A stretch of 64,000 nt of DNA from Bacteroidota bacterium (lineage in GTDB: Bacteria > Bacteroidota > Bacteroidia > Flavobacteriales > Flavobacteriaceae): assembly GCA_023387965.1 (NCBI GenBank), contig JAEWHE010000009.1, positions 186,001-250,000 of the forward strand. The letters are read 5' to 3'. Of this stretch, positions 1-8,860 are shown piece by piece (the stretch's first letter is position 1; each line of letters starts with the position of its first letter). The notes below the pieces were generated by a model. That model was not told the DNA's origin. It ran no database searches and saw only the letters and a list, made by a program, of their open reading frames with translations. A program made the position numbers and the translations under genes.

Positions 1-1443
1 GAACAAATTCTGAAAAAAGAAGCCGAAGCTCACCATGGCGATCACGGTGATGCTCATCATGCAGATGCTCATCATGCAGACGCACATGCTTCAACACCAG
101 CAGAAACCGCTCATGCACACGCAGAAGCTACTCACGACACTACAAATGCAGCTCACGCAGAACCTACTGACGAAGCTCATGCTGTTGCAGAAGCTCACGC
201 AGATTCAGTTGTTCACCATACAGATTCTGCGACCGTTGCAGAAAACGAACACCAAGATCACGCTGTTACCGCAGTAGCGCATCACGATGACGCTTCTGGT
301 CACGATGATCATGCAGCACATCAAAAACATTTAGAACACGTTTTACATCAGTTAAAAAATAAGCCTTGGGCTGCTGTTTATGTTGCCGGATTATTTTTCA
401 TGTTGATTTCGCTTGGAGTTTTAGCATTTTACGCTATTCAACAAGTGGCACAAGCAGGATGGTCTCCGGTTTTATTCCGTGTGATGCAAGGAATTACCGC
501 TTATTTACCAATTGGTTCTATCATTGTATTTATTCTATTGGCGTTAGGAGCTTTCCACGTTCATCATTTATTTGTATGGATGGATCATGAATTGTTAGAC
601 CCAACAAGTCCAAAATACGATAAATTAATTGCTAATAAATCAGGATATTTGAATGAATGGTTCTGGTTAATTAGAGCGGCAGTATTCATTATTGGATGGA
701 ACTTATACCGTTATTTCTCAAGAAAAAATTGTTTGGCACAAGACGAAGCTTCAGACAATGCTTTCTACAAAAAGAATTTCAAAATTTCAGCAGGATTTTT
801 AGTATTCTTCATTGTAACAGAATCAATCATGTCTTGGGACTGGATTATGTCGGTTGATCCTCACTGGTTCAGTACTTTGTTCGGTTGGTACGTATTCGCA
901 AGTTTCTTTGTAAGCGGAATCACTGTGATTGCAATGGTAACACTTTATTTGAAATCTCGAGGTTATTTAGAATATGTAAACACCAGCCACATTCACGATT
1001 TGGCAAAATTCATGTTCGGTATCTCAGTTTTCTGGACATATCTTTGGTTCTCACAATTTATGTTGATTTGGTATGCAAATATTCCGGAAGAGGTAACTTA
1101 CTTCATCACAAGAATTGAGCAATATAACTTACCTTTCTTCGGAATGGTAGCGATGAACTTCTTATTCCCGGTTTTAATTTTGATCAATACAGATTTCAAA
1201 CGCTTAACTTGGATTGTTTTAATGGCGGGAATTGTAATCCTTTGTGGTCACTATTTAGATTTCTACACCATGATTATGCCAGCAACTGTTGGAGACCGTT
1301 GGTTCATTGGTATCGCAGAAATCGGTTCAATTTTATTCTTCTTAGGATTGTTTATTTTAGTAATTTTCACGGCTCTTACAAAATCGCCATTGGTTCCTAA
1401 AAACAACCCATTCATCGAAGAAAGTAAACATTTTCATTATTAA
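1..1443 (+). CDS. actF: Alternative complex III subunit ActF, 5'-truncated by the window edge
   Basis: The reading frame is open from base 1, so the start lies upstream and 480 residues are visible. ActF is an NrfD-like integral membrane subunit of alternative complex III, which oxidises menaquinol and feeds electrons to the terminal oxidase. Roughly residues 10-115 form an unusual His/Ala/Asp/Glu-rich soluble stretch with repeated AHAD, AEAH and HHDD motifs. Many hydrophobic helices follow, beginning near residue 123. The gene lies 19 bp before ctaC, as in the act-cta operons of Bacteroidota. Assignment rests on membrane topology, motifs and context. The His-rich insert is seen directly; a metal-binding role for it would be inference. 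Confidence 0.88.
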   Translation, partial: EQILKKEAEAHHGDHGDAHHADAHHADAHASTPAETAHAHAEATHDTTNAAHAEPTDEAHAVAEAHADSVVHHTDSATVAENEHQDHAVTAVAHHDDASGHDDHAAHQKHLEHVLHQLKNKPWAAVYVAGLFFMLISLGVLAFYAIQQVAQAGWSPVLFRVMQGITAYLPIGSIIVFILLALGAFHVHHLFVWMDHELLDPTSPKYDKLIANKSGYLNEWFWLIRAAVFIIGWNLYRYFSRKNCLAQDEASDNAFYKKNFKISAGFLVFFIVTESIMSWDWIMSVDPHWFSTLFGWYVFASFFVSGITVIAMVTLYLKSRGYLEYVNTSHIHDLAKFMFGISVFWTYLWFSQFMLIWYANIPEEVTYFITRIEQYNLPFFGMVAMNFLFPVLILINTDFKRLTWIVLMAGIVILCGHYLDFYTMIMPATVGDRWFIGIAEIGSILFFLGLFILVIFTALTKSPLVPKNNPFIEESKHFHY

Positions 1444-1462
1444 TATTTAAAGGCAGAAACAG

Positions 1463-2632
1463 ATGACAAGTTTGTTGGTAATTATAGTTTTAGTTTTATT
1501 AGCTGTCGCAGTTTGGCAGTTGACTAAAATTTTCGACTTAACTCAAGTTGGGGGTTTGCGCGACAATTCGCAAATCGCTAATGATAAAGATAATAATGTT
1601 AATGGTTATTTGATGTTCGGATTCTTGGTGTTCATTTACATCACGATGATTTATTGCGTTGCAAAATTCGGACACCTTCCGTTAATGAGCAATCCAGCTT
1701 CTGAACACGGAACAGATGTAGATAACCTGATGTGGATTTCAATGATTTTAATTTTCGTTGTACAAATCATCACCCAAGCGTTATTACACTATTTTTCTTT
1801 CAAATACAGAGGAAAACAAGGACAAAAAGCTTTATATTTTGCTGATAATGACAAGTTAGAATTTATCTGGACAATCATTCCGGTAATCGTTTTAGCAGGT
1901 TTAATTTTATACGGATTATACGCTTGGACCAACATTATGTTTGTGGACGAAGACGAAGATGTAATTATTGTGGAGCTTTACGCAAAACAATTCTCTTGGG
2001 AAGCAAGATATTCTGGTGAAGATAACGTTCTTGGAAAAGCAAACGTTCGCTACATCAAAGGTGTGAATACTACCGGTGTTGACGTAACGGATCCAAATGC
2101 ACAAGACGATCGTGTTACGAACGAGTTACATTTGCCGAAAGGTAAAAAAATCTTATTCAAAATGCGTTCACAAGATGTATTGCACTCTGCTTACATGCCA
2201 CATTTCCGTGCTCAAATGAACTGTGTTCCTGGTATGATTACGCAATTTGCCTTCACTCCTACTAAAACTACATCTGAAATGCGTCAGCATCCAGACATTG
2301 TGGAAAAAGTGGCACATATTAACGAATTAAGAGCGAAAAAAAGTCAAGAACTAATTGCTAAAGGTGAAACAGGATTAGACCCTTACACTTTTGATTTCTT
2401 GTTGCTTTGTAATAAAATTTGTGGGGCTTCACACTACAACATGCAAATGAAAATTGTTGTGGAAGACGAAAAAGATTTTAATGCTTGGATGAAAGAACAA
2501 CCCACTTTGGTATCTGCCGTTAAAGCAGAAAATGCTCCAGCAGCAGAAGCTGAAGTTGTAGGTCCAACCGCTCCAATCAAAGATTCTGCTCATGCAGCAA
2601 CTGGAGTTCCAACCATTCCAACGGCACGTTAA
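1463..2632 (+). CDS. ctaC: Cytochrome c oxidase subunit II
   Basis: This is the CuA-carrying subunit of a haem-copper oxidase (389 aa). It has a first membrane segment at residues 1-24, further hydrophobic segments near 48-70, 90-113 and 132-155, and then a cupredoxin domain. The CuA ligands are visible: H241, and C316, C320, H324 and M327 in the motif CNKICGASHYNM. No CxxCH haem motif is present, so the protein is not a caa3-type fusion. The C-terminal tail from about residue 345 is rich in Ala, Pro and Glu. It lies between actF and ctaD in one operon, with gaps of 19 and 35 bp. Confidence 0.95.
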   Translation: MTSLLVIIVLVLLAVAVWQLTKIFDLTQVGGLRDNSQIANDKDNNVNGYLMFGFLVFIYITMIYCVAKFGHLPLMSNPASEHGTDVDNLMWISMILIFVVQIITQALLHYFSFKYRGKQGQKALYFADNDKLEFIWTIIPVIVLAGLILYGLYAWTNIMFVDEDEDVIIVELYAKQFSWEARYSGEDNVLGKANVRYIKGVNTTGVDVTDPNAQDDRVTNELHLPKGKKILFKMRSQDVLHSAYMPHFRAQMNCVPGMITQFAFTPTKTTSEMRQHPDIVEKVAHINELRAKKSQELIAKGETGLDPYTFDFLLLCNKICGASHYNMQMKIVVEDEKDFNAWMKEQPTLVSAVKAENAPAAEAEVVGPTAPIKDSAHAATGVPTIPTAR

Positions 2633-2667
2633 TTATTAGTATTTAAATAAAATTTAAACCAAAATAT

Positions 2668-4473
2668 ATGTCAGCAGTAGCTCACGATATGGATCACGCA
2701 CACGATCACGAACACGAACACCACCACAAAGATACTTTTATTACAAAGTACATCTTTAGCTTGGATCACAAAATGATCGCCAAACAATACCTAATTACGG
2801 GTATTATTATGGGAATCATTGGTGTGGGAATGTCATTGCTTTTCAGAATGCAATTGGCTTGGCCCGAAGAATCTTTTGGCGTGTTCAAATTTTTCCTTGG
2901 AGACAAAATGGCTCCTGATGGTGTAATGAAAAACGATGCTTATTTGGCATTAGTAACCATTCACGGAACCATCATGGTTTTCTTCGTATTAACCGCAGGA
3001 TTAAGTGGAACTTTCAGTAATTTATTGATTCCTTTGCAAATCGGAGCACGAGATATGGCTTCTGGTTTCATGAATATGATTTCTTATTGGTTATTTTTCC
3101 TTTCGAGTGTAATCATGGTAATTTCCTTATTCGTAGAATCAGGTCCAGCATCTGCAGGATGGACAATTTATCCGCCACTTTCAGCATTGCCTCAAGCCAT
3201 CCCAGGTTCTGGAGCAGGTATGACACTTTGGTTAGTATCCATGGCAATTTTCATCGCGTCGTCATTAATGGGATCCCTTAACTACGTCGTAACTGTTATC
3301 AACTTGAGAACAAAAGGAATGTCGATGACAAGAATGCCATTAACAATTTGGGCATTTTTCATCACAGCGGTAATTGGTATCGTATCGTTCCCAGTTTTAC
3401 TTTCAGCTGCGTTATTGTTGATTTTTGATAGAAGTTTTGGAACATCGTTCTACCTTTCTGATATCTACATTGCAGGAGAAGTATTGCACTACCAAGGTGG
3501 TTCACCGGTATTGTTCGAGCACCTTTTCTGGTTCTTAGGTCACCCTGAAGTTTACATCGTATTATTACCGGCTTTGGGTATCACATCAGAAATTATTGCG
3601 ACCAACGCTCGTAAACCAATTTTTGGTTACCGTGCCATGATCGCATCTATCCTTGCAATTGCGTTTTTATCCACAATTGTTTGGGGTCACCACATGTTTA
3701 TCTCAGGTATGAACCCGTTCCTTGGTTCGGTATTTACCTTCACAACTTTATTAATTGCAATTCCATCTGCGGTAAAAGCCTTCAACTACATCACAACTTT
3801 GTGGAAAGGAAACCTGCAAATGAACCCTGCAATGTTGTTCTCTATCGGATTGGTTTCTACCTTTATCACAGGAGGTTTAACAGGAATTATTCTAGGAGAC
3901 AGTACACTTGATATTAACGTTCACGATACTTATTTCGTAGTCGCTCACTTCCACTTAGTAATGGGTATCTCGGCACTTTACGGAATGTTCGCCGGAATCT
4001 ACCATTGGTTCCCTAAAATGTTCGGTAGAATGTTGAACAAAAACTTAGGTTATATCCACTTTTGGGTAACTGCAGTTTGTGCTTATGGCGTATTTTTCCC
4101 AATGCACTTCATCGGAATGGCAGGTTTACCACGTCGTTACTACACTAACACGGCATTCCCGTTGTTCGATGACTTACAAAACGTAAACGTATTGATCACA
4201 GTTTTCGCACTTGTTGGTGGAGCTTTCCAATTGGTTTTCCTTTGGAACTTCTTCCACAGTATTTTCTACGGTGCAAAAGCAACACAAAACCCATGGAAAT
4301 CCAACACATTGGAATGGACAACTCCAGTGGAGCACATCCACGGAAACTGGCCTGGAGCAATCCCAGAAGTACACCGTTGGCCTTACGATTATAGCAAACC
4401 AGGCTTCGAAGAAGACTTCGTGCCACAAACAGTTCCAATGCACGAAGGCGAAGAAGAACTGCACCATTCATAA
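2668..4473 (+). CDS. ctaD: Cytochrome c oxidase subunit I
   Basis: This is the catalytic haem-copper subunit that reduces oxygen and pumps protons across the inner membrane (601 aa). Diagnostic motifs are HPEVY (a CuB histidine with the cross-linked tyrosine and the D-channel glutamate), the HH pair in GHHMF, and HDTYFVVAHFH near the haem a and a3 ligands. These fit an A-family oxidase. The N-terminus carries a run of His and Asp within the first 25 residues, echoing the His-rich part of ActF in the same operon. An intrinsic terminator follows 11 bp after the stop codon and closes the operon. Confidence 0.97.
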   Translation: MSAVAHDMDHAHDHEHEHHHKDTFITKYIFSLDHKMIAKQYLITGIIMGIIGVGMSLLFRMQLAWPEESFGVFKFFLGDKMAPDGVMKNDAYLALVTIHGTIMVFFVLTAGLSGTFSNLLIPLQIGARDMASGFMNMISYWLFFLSSVIMVISLFVESGPASAGWTIYPPLSALPQAIPGSGAGMTLWLVSMAIFIASSLMGSLNYVVTVINLRTKGMSMTRMPLTIWAFFITAVIGIVSFPVLLSAALLLIFDRSFGTSFYLSDIYIAGEVLHYQGGSPVLFEHLFWFLGHPEVYIVLLPALGITSEIIATNARKPIFGYRAMIASILAIAFLSTIVWGHHMFISGMNPFLGSVFTFTTLLIAIPSAVKAFNYITTLWKGNLQMNPAMLFSIGLVSTFITGGLTGIILGDSTLDINVHDTYFVVAHFHLVMGISALYGMFAGIYHWFPKMFGRMLNKNLGYIHFWVTAVCAYGVFFPMHFIGMAGLPRRYYTNTAFPLFDDLQNVNVLITVFALVGGAFQLVFLWNFFHSIFYGAKATQNPWKSNTLEWTTPVEHIHGNWPGAIPEVHRWPYDYSKPGFEEDFVPQTVPMHEGEEELHHS

Positions 4474-4483
4474 AAAACAAAAA

Positions 4484-4512
4484 CCCGATTCCACAAGAAT
4501 CGGTTTTTTTTT
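4484..4512 (+). terminator. Intrinsic terminator of the act-cta operon
   Basis: A 7-bp stem, CCGATTC pairing with GAATCGG, encloses a 5-nt loop and is followed by nine T residues. It begins 11 bp after the ctaD stop. Confidence 0.9.
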
Positions 4513-4575
4513 ATTCGCAATCTTTAGTCCTAAATCATAAATCTTCAATCATAAATTTTCTCAGGACCAAAACAT

Positions 4576-4663
4576 CAGGCATTTTTTAATCCATTTTCCC
4601 GCTATTCGCACTATCTTTTGTTCCACTGTCGTTTCACAAAAGGATAGTTGCTGCTATCGGGGG
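4576..4663 (+). repeat. Dispersed palindromic element, copy 1
   Basis: This copy runs from CAGGCATTTT through CCATTTTCCCGCT to CTATCGGGGG. An inner stem pairs ACTATCTTTTGT with ACAAAAGGATAGT. It shares its first 45 bases closely with copy 2 at 37748-37851 and its end motifs with copies at 40996, 45708 and 56301. It lies between convergent genes, 3' of ctaD and in its sense orientation, but beyond the terminator. Confidence 0.7.
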
Positions 4664-4712
4664 TAAAATTAAAACTTAAGGCATTTTTTAATCGCTTGCA
4701 ACCAAAACGTGG

Positions 4713-5447
4713 TTACAAATGCCACAAATCCTTTCGGATTTTCCTTTTGCCCCAAGCAACGACTTTTACACCTTCAGCATAACCGCATAAGTCGGGTTTT
4801 CTTCCAATAAGTTTTTCAAAACGCGGATAATGTAATTCTAGATTTTCAATCACAGCTTCCCGCAGAGGCCAAGGTACATGATGGATTTCGTATTCATTGA
4901 TAAAATTTCCAGCATCTTGAAACAACGCATATCGTTCCGTCAGCCAATTGTCCAGTTCCGTTTTCATAACCGAATCGCCAATCTTGAATTTTATGTCCAA
5001 CCGGTCGCCAAAAACGGCATTGCTCGATCGATAATATTCCATTTCCCTTTCAATCTTCGAAAACCGGTAAGGCAATTCCGAAATAAATTTTGCCACCCTA
5101 CACGAAATGTCTTTTCCGCCTTCCATGCTTAAAAAGTACACACCGGTTTTGTCTTTCCGCTTCACATACGTCCGCACATTAATTTCAAAAAAATTCGAAA
5201 TCGCCCCAACAGCGGGTAAAAATCGCGGCCGAATTTCCTCCATCGCAAACGCCACAACCGACACCCAAGGTTTGCCATCAAACAAATCGATTTCCAATTC
5301 TTCGGGCACAAACTTTTTTAGTTCTTCCAAATCAACTTCCCAATGCAAAAAAATAGCATCGTTCCATTCCTGGTAAAACCGCCAAAGAGTTTTCGGCAGT
5401 TCCCAAGGTCTGTGATCGGACTGTTGTAAAATCTGTTTTATTTTCAT
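4713..5447 (-). CDS. DUF2071 (YqjF-like) family protein
   Basis: This 244-aa protein matches the DUF2071/YqjF family in length and in the features FLHWEVDLEELKKFVPEEL near the N-terminus and the later PRFLP block. The biochemical role of the family is not established. No signal peptide or membrane segment is visible, so it is probably cytosolic. The ATG overlaps the stop of the upstream permease gene in an ATGA junction, so the two are probably cotranscribed and translationally coupled. Family membership is recognised from the pattern; a function is not claimed. Confidence 0.8.
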   Translation of the reverse strand: MKIKQILQQSDHRPWELPKTLWRFYQEWNDAIFLHWEVDLEELKKFVPEELEIDLFDGKPWVSVVAFAMEEIRPRFLPAVGAISNFFEINVRTYVKRKDKTGVYFLSMEGGKDISCRVAKFISELPYRFSKIEREMEYYRSSNAVFGDRLDIKFKIGDSVMKTELDNWLTERYALFQDAGNFINEYEIHHVPWPLREAVIENLELHYPRFEKLIGRKPDLCGYAEGVKVVAWGKRKIRKDLWHL

Positions 5448-6862
5448 GCCTTGACTTCTTTCTTAGTAAAATAGTACACTGGAATTCCGCTCAACATAAT
5501 CAAAACACCCCAACCGCAAGTTTCCATTCTTGTTACCAATAAAACCACACACAAAGCTGTGGCGAGAACAATATAAATCAGAGGCAAAAACGGATAACCA
5601 AACGCTTTGTAAGGTCGTTCCAACTCAGGTTTTTTCTTCCGAAGAATGAAAATGCCCAGAATTGTCAGTATGTAAAAAATAATGACAATGATCATCACAA
5701 AGTCCAGCAAAGCACCGTATTCTCCTGTTAAACACAATGCAGAAGCCCAAATACATTGAGCCCACAAAGCCCAAGCCGGAACACTTGCTTCGTTTAAAGT
5801 CGCTGCTTTTTTGAAAAAAAGTCCGTCTTTAGCCATGGTATAATACACTCTCGCTCCAGCCATAATCAATCCGTTGTTGCAGGCAAAAGTGGAAATCATA
5901 ATCATGATGGCGATGATCAAAGTTCCGACATTTCCAAAAATATAGTTGGCTGTCACAACCGCCACACGATCAGATTTTGCAAAGGCAATTTCTTCAAAAG
6001 GCACGACTGCGACGTACATGATGTTCGCCAGAATATAAATCACGGTAACAATCATCGTCCCTAAAAATAAACTCAAGCCCACATTTCGTTCCGGTTTTTT
6101 TATTTCTCCCGCGATAAAAGTCACACCATTCCAAGCATCACTCGAAAACAGCGAACCAACCATAGCCGCGGAAATTGCGGTAACTAAAGCCGTCCCGTTA
6201 ATTGGCAACCAACTTTCAGATTCGGAATTAAAATTTTTTGGTTCCCAAGCGTTCATCCAATTCGTGTCCCAGATTTCAGCTTTTGCCGCAAGGCTCAATC
6301 CAAAAACCACCAAACCCAGAAGCGAAGCAATTTTGATAATGGTTAAAAAAGTTTGAAGCGATTTACTGTTTTTTACACCTCGACTATTGATATACGTCAG
6401 TAAAATAATTGTGGCGATGGAAACCAACTGAGCGGCATTCAATTTGAAAAACCCAGCTTCCCACAAAATATTTTGGTCGCTGAAAGGTTCGTACAAATAA
6501 GCTGCGAACTTTGAAAACGCAACGCCAACCGCAGCAATCGTCCCCGTTTGTATCACGGCGAAAAAACTCCAGCCGTATAAAAATGCAATTAATTTGTTAT
6601 AAGCTTCTTTCAGATACACATATTGTCCACCTGCTTTCGGAAACATCGCACTCAATTCGCCATAACTAATCGCGGCAATCATCGTCATCAAACCCGAAAC
6701 CAGCCAAATCAAAAGTAGCCAACCAACCGGGCCAACTTGTCGCGCAATATCGGCACTTACAATAAATATCCCGGATCCAATCATCGAGCCAACCACCAGC
6801 ATCGTTCCATCCAATAAACCGAGCTCGCGTTTCATCTCGTTTTCCTGCGTATTATCTTTCAT
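5444..6862 (-). CDS. APC-superfamily amino acid permease
   Basis: This 472-aa inner-membrane transporter has about twelve hydrophobic helices. The conserved APC start is visible as GTMLVVGSMIGSGIFIVSA, followed by the PKAGGQYVYL segment of the amino acid/polyamine/organocation superfamily. The substrate cannot be told from the sequence; the closest overall look is the LAT/serine-threonine exchanger type. An ATG 42 bp further upstream is possible, but the start at 6862 removes a Phe- and Asn-rich leader lacking the family pattern. The downstream DUF2071 gene overlaps by 4 bp. Confidence 0.87.
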   Translation of the reverse strand: MKDNTQENEMKRELGLLDGTMLVVGSMIGSGIFIVSADIARQVGPVGWLLLIWLVSGLMTMIAAISYGELSAMFPKAGGQYVYLKEAYNKLIAFLYGWSFFAVIQTGTIAAVGVAFSKFAAYLYEPFSDQNILWEAGFFKLNAAQLVSIATIILLTYINSRGVKNSKSLQTFLTIIKIASLLGLVVFGLSLAAKAEIWDTNWMNAWEPKNFNSESESWLPINGTALVTAISAAMVGSLFSSDAWNGVTFIAGEIKKPERNVGLSLFLGTMIVTVIYILANIMYVAVVPFEEIAFAKSDRVAVVTANYIFGNVGTLIIAIMIMISTFACNNGLIMAGARVYYTMAKDGLFFKKAATLNEASVPAWALWAQCIWASALCLTGEYGALLDFVMIIVIIFYILTILGIFILRKKKPELERPYKAFGYPFLPLIYIVLATALCVVLLVTRMETCGWGVLIMLSGIPVYYFTKKEVKA

Positions 6863-6945
6863 CAAAAAAAAATTTAGTCTGTTAAAGATAATAAACCCAT
6901 ACAAAATTTAACTATCTTTCTCTCATCAACCAAAAAAAATATCCA

Positions 6946-7257
6946 ATGGCAGACAAATATCCCGAAACGCAATTGGTTCAAAACGACGAAAAAAAGCGAT
7001 TTGAATTAAAGATTGACAACCACATTTCGTTTATCGAATACATTCTCAACAACGAAAACATCATGTTTTTAACGCATACCGAAGTGCCAAATTCCTTGGA
7101 AGGAAAAGGAGTTGGAAGCAGTTTGGTACACAAAACATTGGAATTCCTCAAAGAAAACAATTATAAATTGGCGCCACTTTGTCCGTTTGTCGCGGCTTAT
7201 TTAAAACGTCATCCGGAATGGAAGTCCCTTTTGGCAAACGGCTACAACATCGGCTAA
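6946..7257 (+). CDS. Small GNAT N-acetyltransferase (NATD1/YidJ-like)
   Basis: This 103-aa protein belongs to the short GNAT subfamily COG2388/NATD1. It has a compact beta core, the acetyl-CoA loop near residues 52-62 (GKGVGSSLV) and the characteristic ending with P.CPFVAAYLKRHPEW. The acceptor substrate is unknown. A TATCTTTC box lies about 30 bp upstream and could be its own -7 element, facing away from the divergent permease. It ends 30 bp before ruvB. Confidence 0.88.
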   Translation: MADKYPETQLVQNDEKKRFELKIDNHISFIEYILNNENIMFLTHTEVPNSLEGKGVGSSLVHKTLEFLKENNYKLAPLCPFVAAYLKRHPEWKSLLANGYNIG

Positions 7258-7275
7258 AAAACCACGCAACTTTCC

Positions 7276-7283
7276 TATCTTTG
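7276..7283 (+). promoter_or_regulatory. -7 box TATCTTTG of ruvB, leaderless arrangement
   Basis: TATCTTTG is a perfect match to the Bacteroidota -7 consensus TAnnTTTG. It ends only 4 bases before the ruvB ATG at 7288, so transcription would start at or next to the initiation codon. No -33 TTG stands at the usual spacing, which lowers certainty. Confidence 0.55.
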
Positions 7284-7287
7284 CCAA

Positions 7288-8310
7288 ATGAATGCCAATT
7301 TAGATCCCACAAACCAAGGATACAATCCTGAAGAACTCGACCTCGAAAAGAAGTTGAGGCCGTTGTCTTTCGACGATTTCACAGGTCAAGACCAAGTGTT
7401 AGAAAATCTGCAAGTTTTTGTACAAGCCGCAAATATGCGTGACGAAGCCTTAGATCACACACTTTTTCACGGACCTCCAGGCTTGGGAAAAACTACTTTG
7501 GCAAATATTTTGGCGAACGAATTAGGTGTCGGAATTAAAATTACAAGCGGTCCCGTTCTCGACAAACCCGGAGATTTAGCCGGTTTGTTGACCAATCTCG
7601 AAGAACGCGACGTACTTTTTATAGACGAAATTCACCGTTTGAGTCCCATCGTGGAAGAATACCTGTATTCTGCCATGGAAGATTTCAAAATCGACATCAT
7701 GATCGAATCGGGTCCAAACGCAAGAACTGTTCAAATCAACCTCAATCCGTTCACGTTAGTTGGCGCGACCACAAGATCCGGACTTTTAACGGCTCCAATG
7801 CGAGCCCGTTTCGGCATCCAAAGTCGCCTACAATATTACACCACAGAATTGCTGACCACAATTGTTCAGCGAAGTTCAGAAATTTTAAAAATGCCCATCA
7901 CAATGGAAGCCGCAATTGAAATTGCCGGCCGAAGTCGTGGAACGCCACGAATTGCCAACGCACTTTTACGTCGCGTTCGCGATTTTGCACAAATAAAAGG
8001 CAACGGAAAAATCGACATCGAAATCGCGAAATTTTCCCTTCGTGCGCTTCACGTAGACGCTCACGGGCTCGACGAAATGGATAATAAAATCCTCAACACC
8101 ATCATCGATAAGTTCAAAGGTGGTCCCGTTGGCTTGTCCACATTGGCGACCGCCGTTTCCGAAAGTGGCGAAACCATCGAAGAAGTGTACGAGCCGTTTT
8201 TGATTCAGGAAGGATTTATTATGCGAACGCCTCGAGGCCGCGAAGTCACCGAAAAAGCTTACAAACATCTCGGAAAAATAAAAGGTTTCAACCAAGGAGA
8301 ACTTTTTTGA
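7288..8310 (+). CDS. ruvB: Holliday junction branch migration helicase RuvB
   Basis: RuvB is the hexameric AAA+ motor that drives Holliday junction branch migration with RuvA during recombination and repair. At 340 aa it is of normal length. Walker A is GPPGLGKTT at residues 62-70, Walker B is FIDEIHRL near 111, and sensor 1 is in GATTRSGLL. The C-terminal winged helix with RTPRGREVTEKAY is complete. A TATCTTTG box stands four bases before the ATG. Downstream, a four-helix-bundle gene separates it from queG. Confidence 0.98.
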   Translation: MNANLDPTNQGYNPEELDLEKKLRPLSFDDFTGQDQVLENLQVFVQAANMRDEALDHTLFHGPPGLGKTTLANILANELGVGIKITSGPVLDKPGDLAGLLTNLEERDVLFIDEIHRLSPIVEEYLYSAMEDFKIDIMIESGPNARTVQINLNPFTLVGATTRSGLLTAPMRARFGIQSRLQYYTTELLTTIVQRSSEILKMPITMEAAIEIAGRSRGTPRIANALLRRVRDFAQIKGNGKIDIEIAKFSLRALHVDAHGLDEMDNKILNTIIDKFKGGPVGLSTLATAVSESGETIEEVYEPFLIQEGFIMRTPRGREVTEKAYKHLGKIKGFNQGELF

Positions 8311-8319
8311 ATTTAAGAT

Positions 8320-8342
8320 TTATGATTTATGATTTATGATTG
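8320..8342 (+). repeat. ATGATTT heptamer array, left arm
   Basis: Three head-to-tail copies of a GATTTAT heptamer follow ruvB. They are the inverse of the ATAAATC copies at 8764-8814, so the two arrays flank the four-helix-bundle gene as inverted repeats. Confidence 0.7.
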
Positions 8343-8400
8343 ACTGAAGCATCTATGAATCTTTCTGACACTGAATATTTAACCGCCAACACCTTTGATC

Positions 8401-8769
8401 ATGACATCTGAAGAAATGAAAATCAGAACAAAAAAGTTTTCCATCATGATAATAGACTTAGTCGAAAAACTTCCATATTCAATTTCGAGTAAAGCGATTG
8501 CGAATCAAATTGTTAGAAGCGGGACATCTGGCGGAGCAAATTATCGAGCAGTTTGTCGAGCAAGAAGCGACCGAGAGTTTGTTGCGAAAATGTCGATTGT
8601 AATTGAAGAAGCGGATGAAACCTTGTTTTGGTTAGAAATTCTTCAGGAAAAAAATTGGTTTGAAAAAAGCGATTTAGAGTCTATTTGGAAAGAAGGAAAC
8701 GAGCTTACTTCCATATTTGTATCGTCAATTAAAAAGGTTAAATCTCGCTTAAACGAATCCAAATCATAA
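8401..8769 (+). CDS. Four-helix-bundle protein (23S rRNA intervening-sequence type)
   Basis: This 122-aa helical protein belongs to the S23/IVS four-helix-bundle family. The core signature is visible in SISSKAIANQIVRSGTS followed by GANYRAVCRARSDREF, then EADETLFWLE. Members occur inside rRNA intervening sequences and as free-standing genes in Bacteroidota; their role is unclear. The start is the first ATG in frame, at 8401. Inverted heptamer arrays flank the gene, and it sits between ruvB and a queG lacking its normal N-terminus, which suggests it arrived by insertion. Confidence 0.85.
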   Translation: MTSEEMKIRTKKFSIMIIDLVEKLPYSISSKAIANQIVRSGTSGGANYRAVCRARSDREFVAKMSIVIEEADETLFWLEILQEKNWFEKSDLESIWKEGNELTSIFVSSIKKVKSRLNESKS

Positions 8770-8814
8770 ATCATAAATCATATATCATAAATCATATATC
8801 ATAAATCATAAATC
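8764..8814 (-). repeat. ATCATAA heptamer array, right arm
   Basis: About seven copies of ATCATAA or ATCATAT run without interruption across the end of the four-helix-bundle gene and up to the residual queG coding sequence. They are the inverse complement of the left arm at 8320-8342. Similar short runs occur at about 4536-4556 and 53585-53610. Confidence 0.8.
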
Positions 8815-8860
8815 CAAAAATACTGCCTTCATAAAATCCGAAGCAAAACGCCTTGGGTTC

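Noticed and set aside
4174..4480. Two minus-strand frames at the end of ctaD
   Set aside because: Both are antisense to well conserved ctaD codons and have no start signals.
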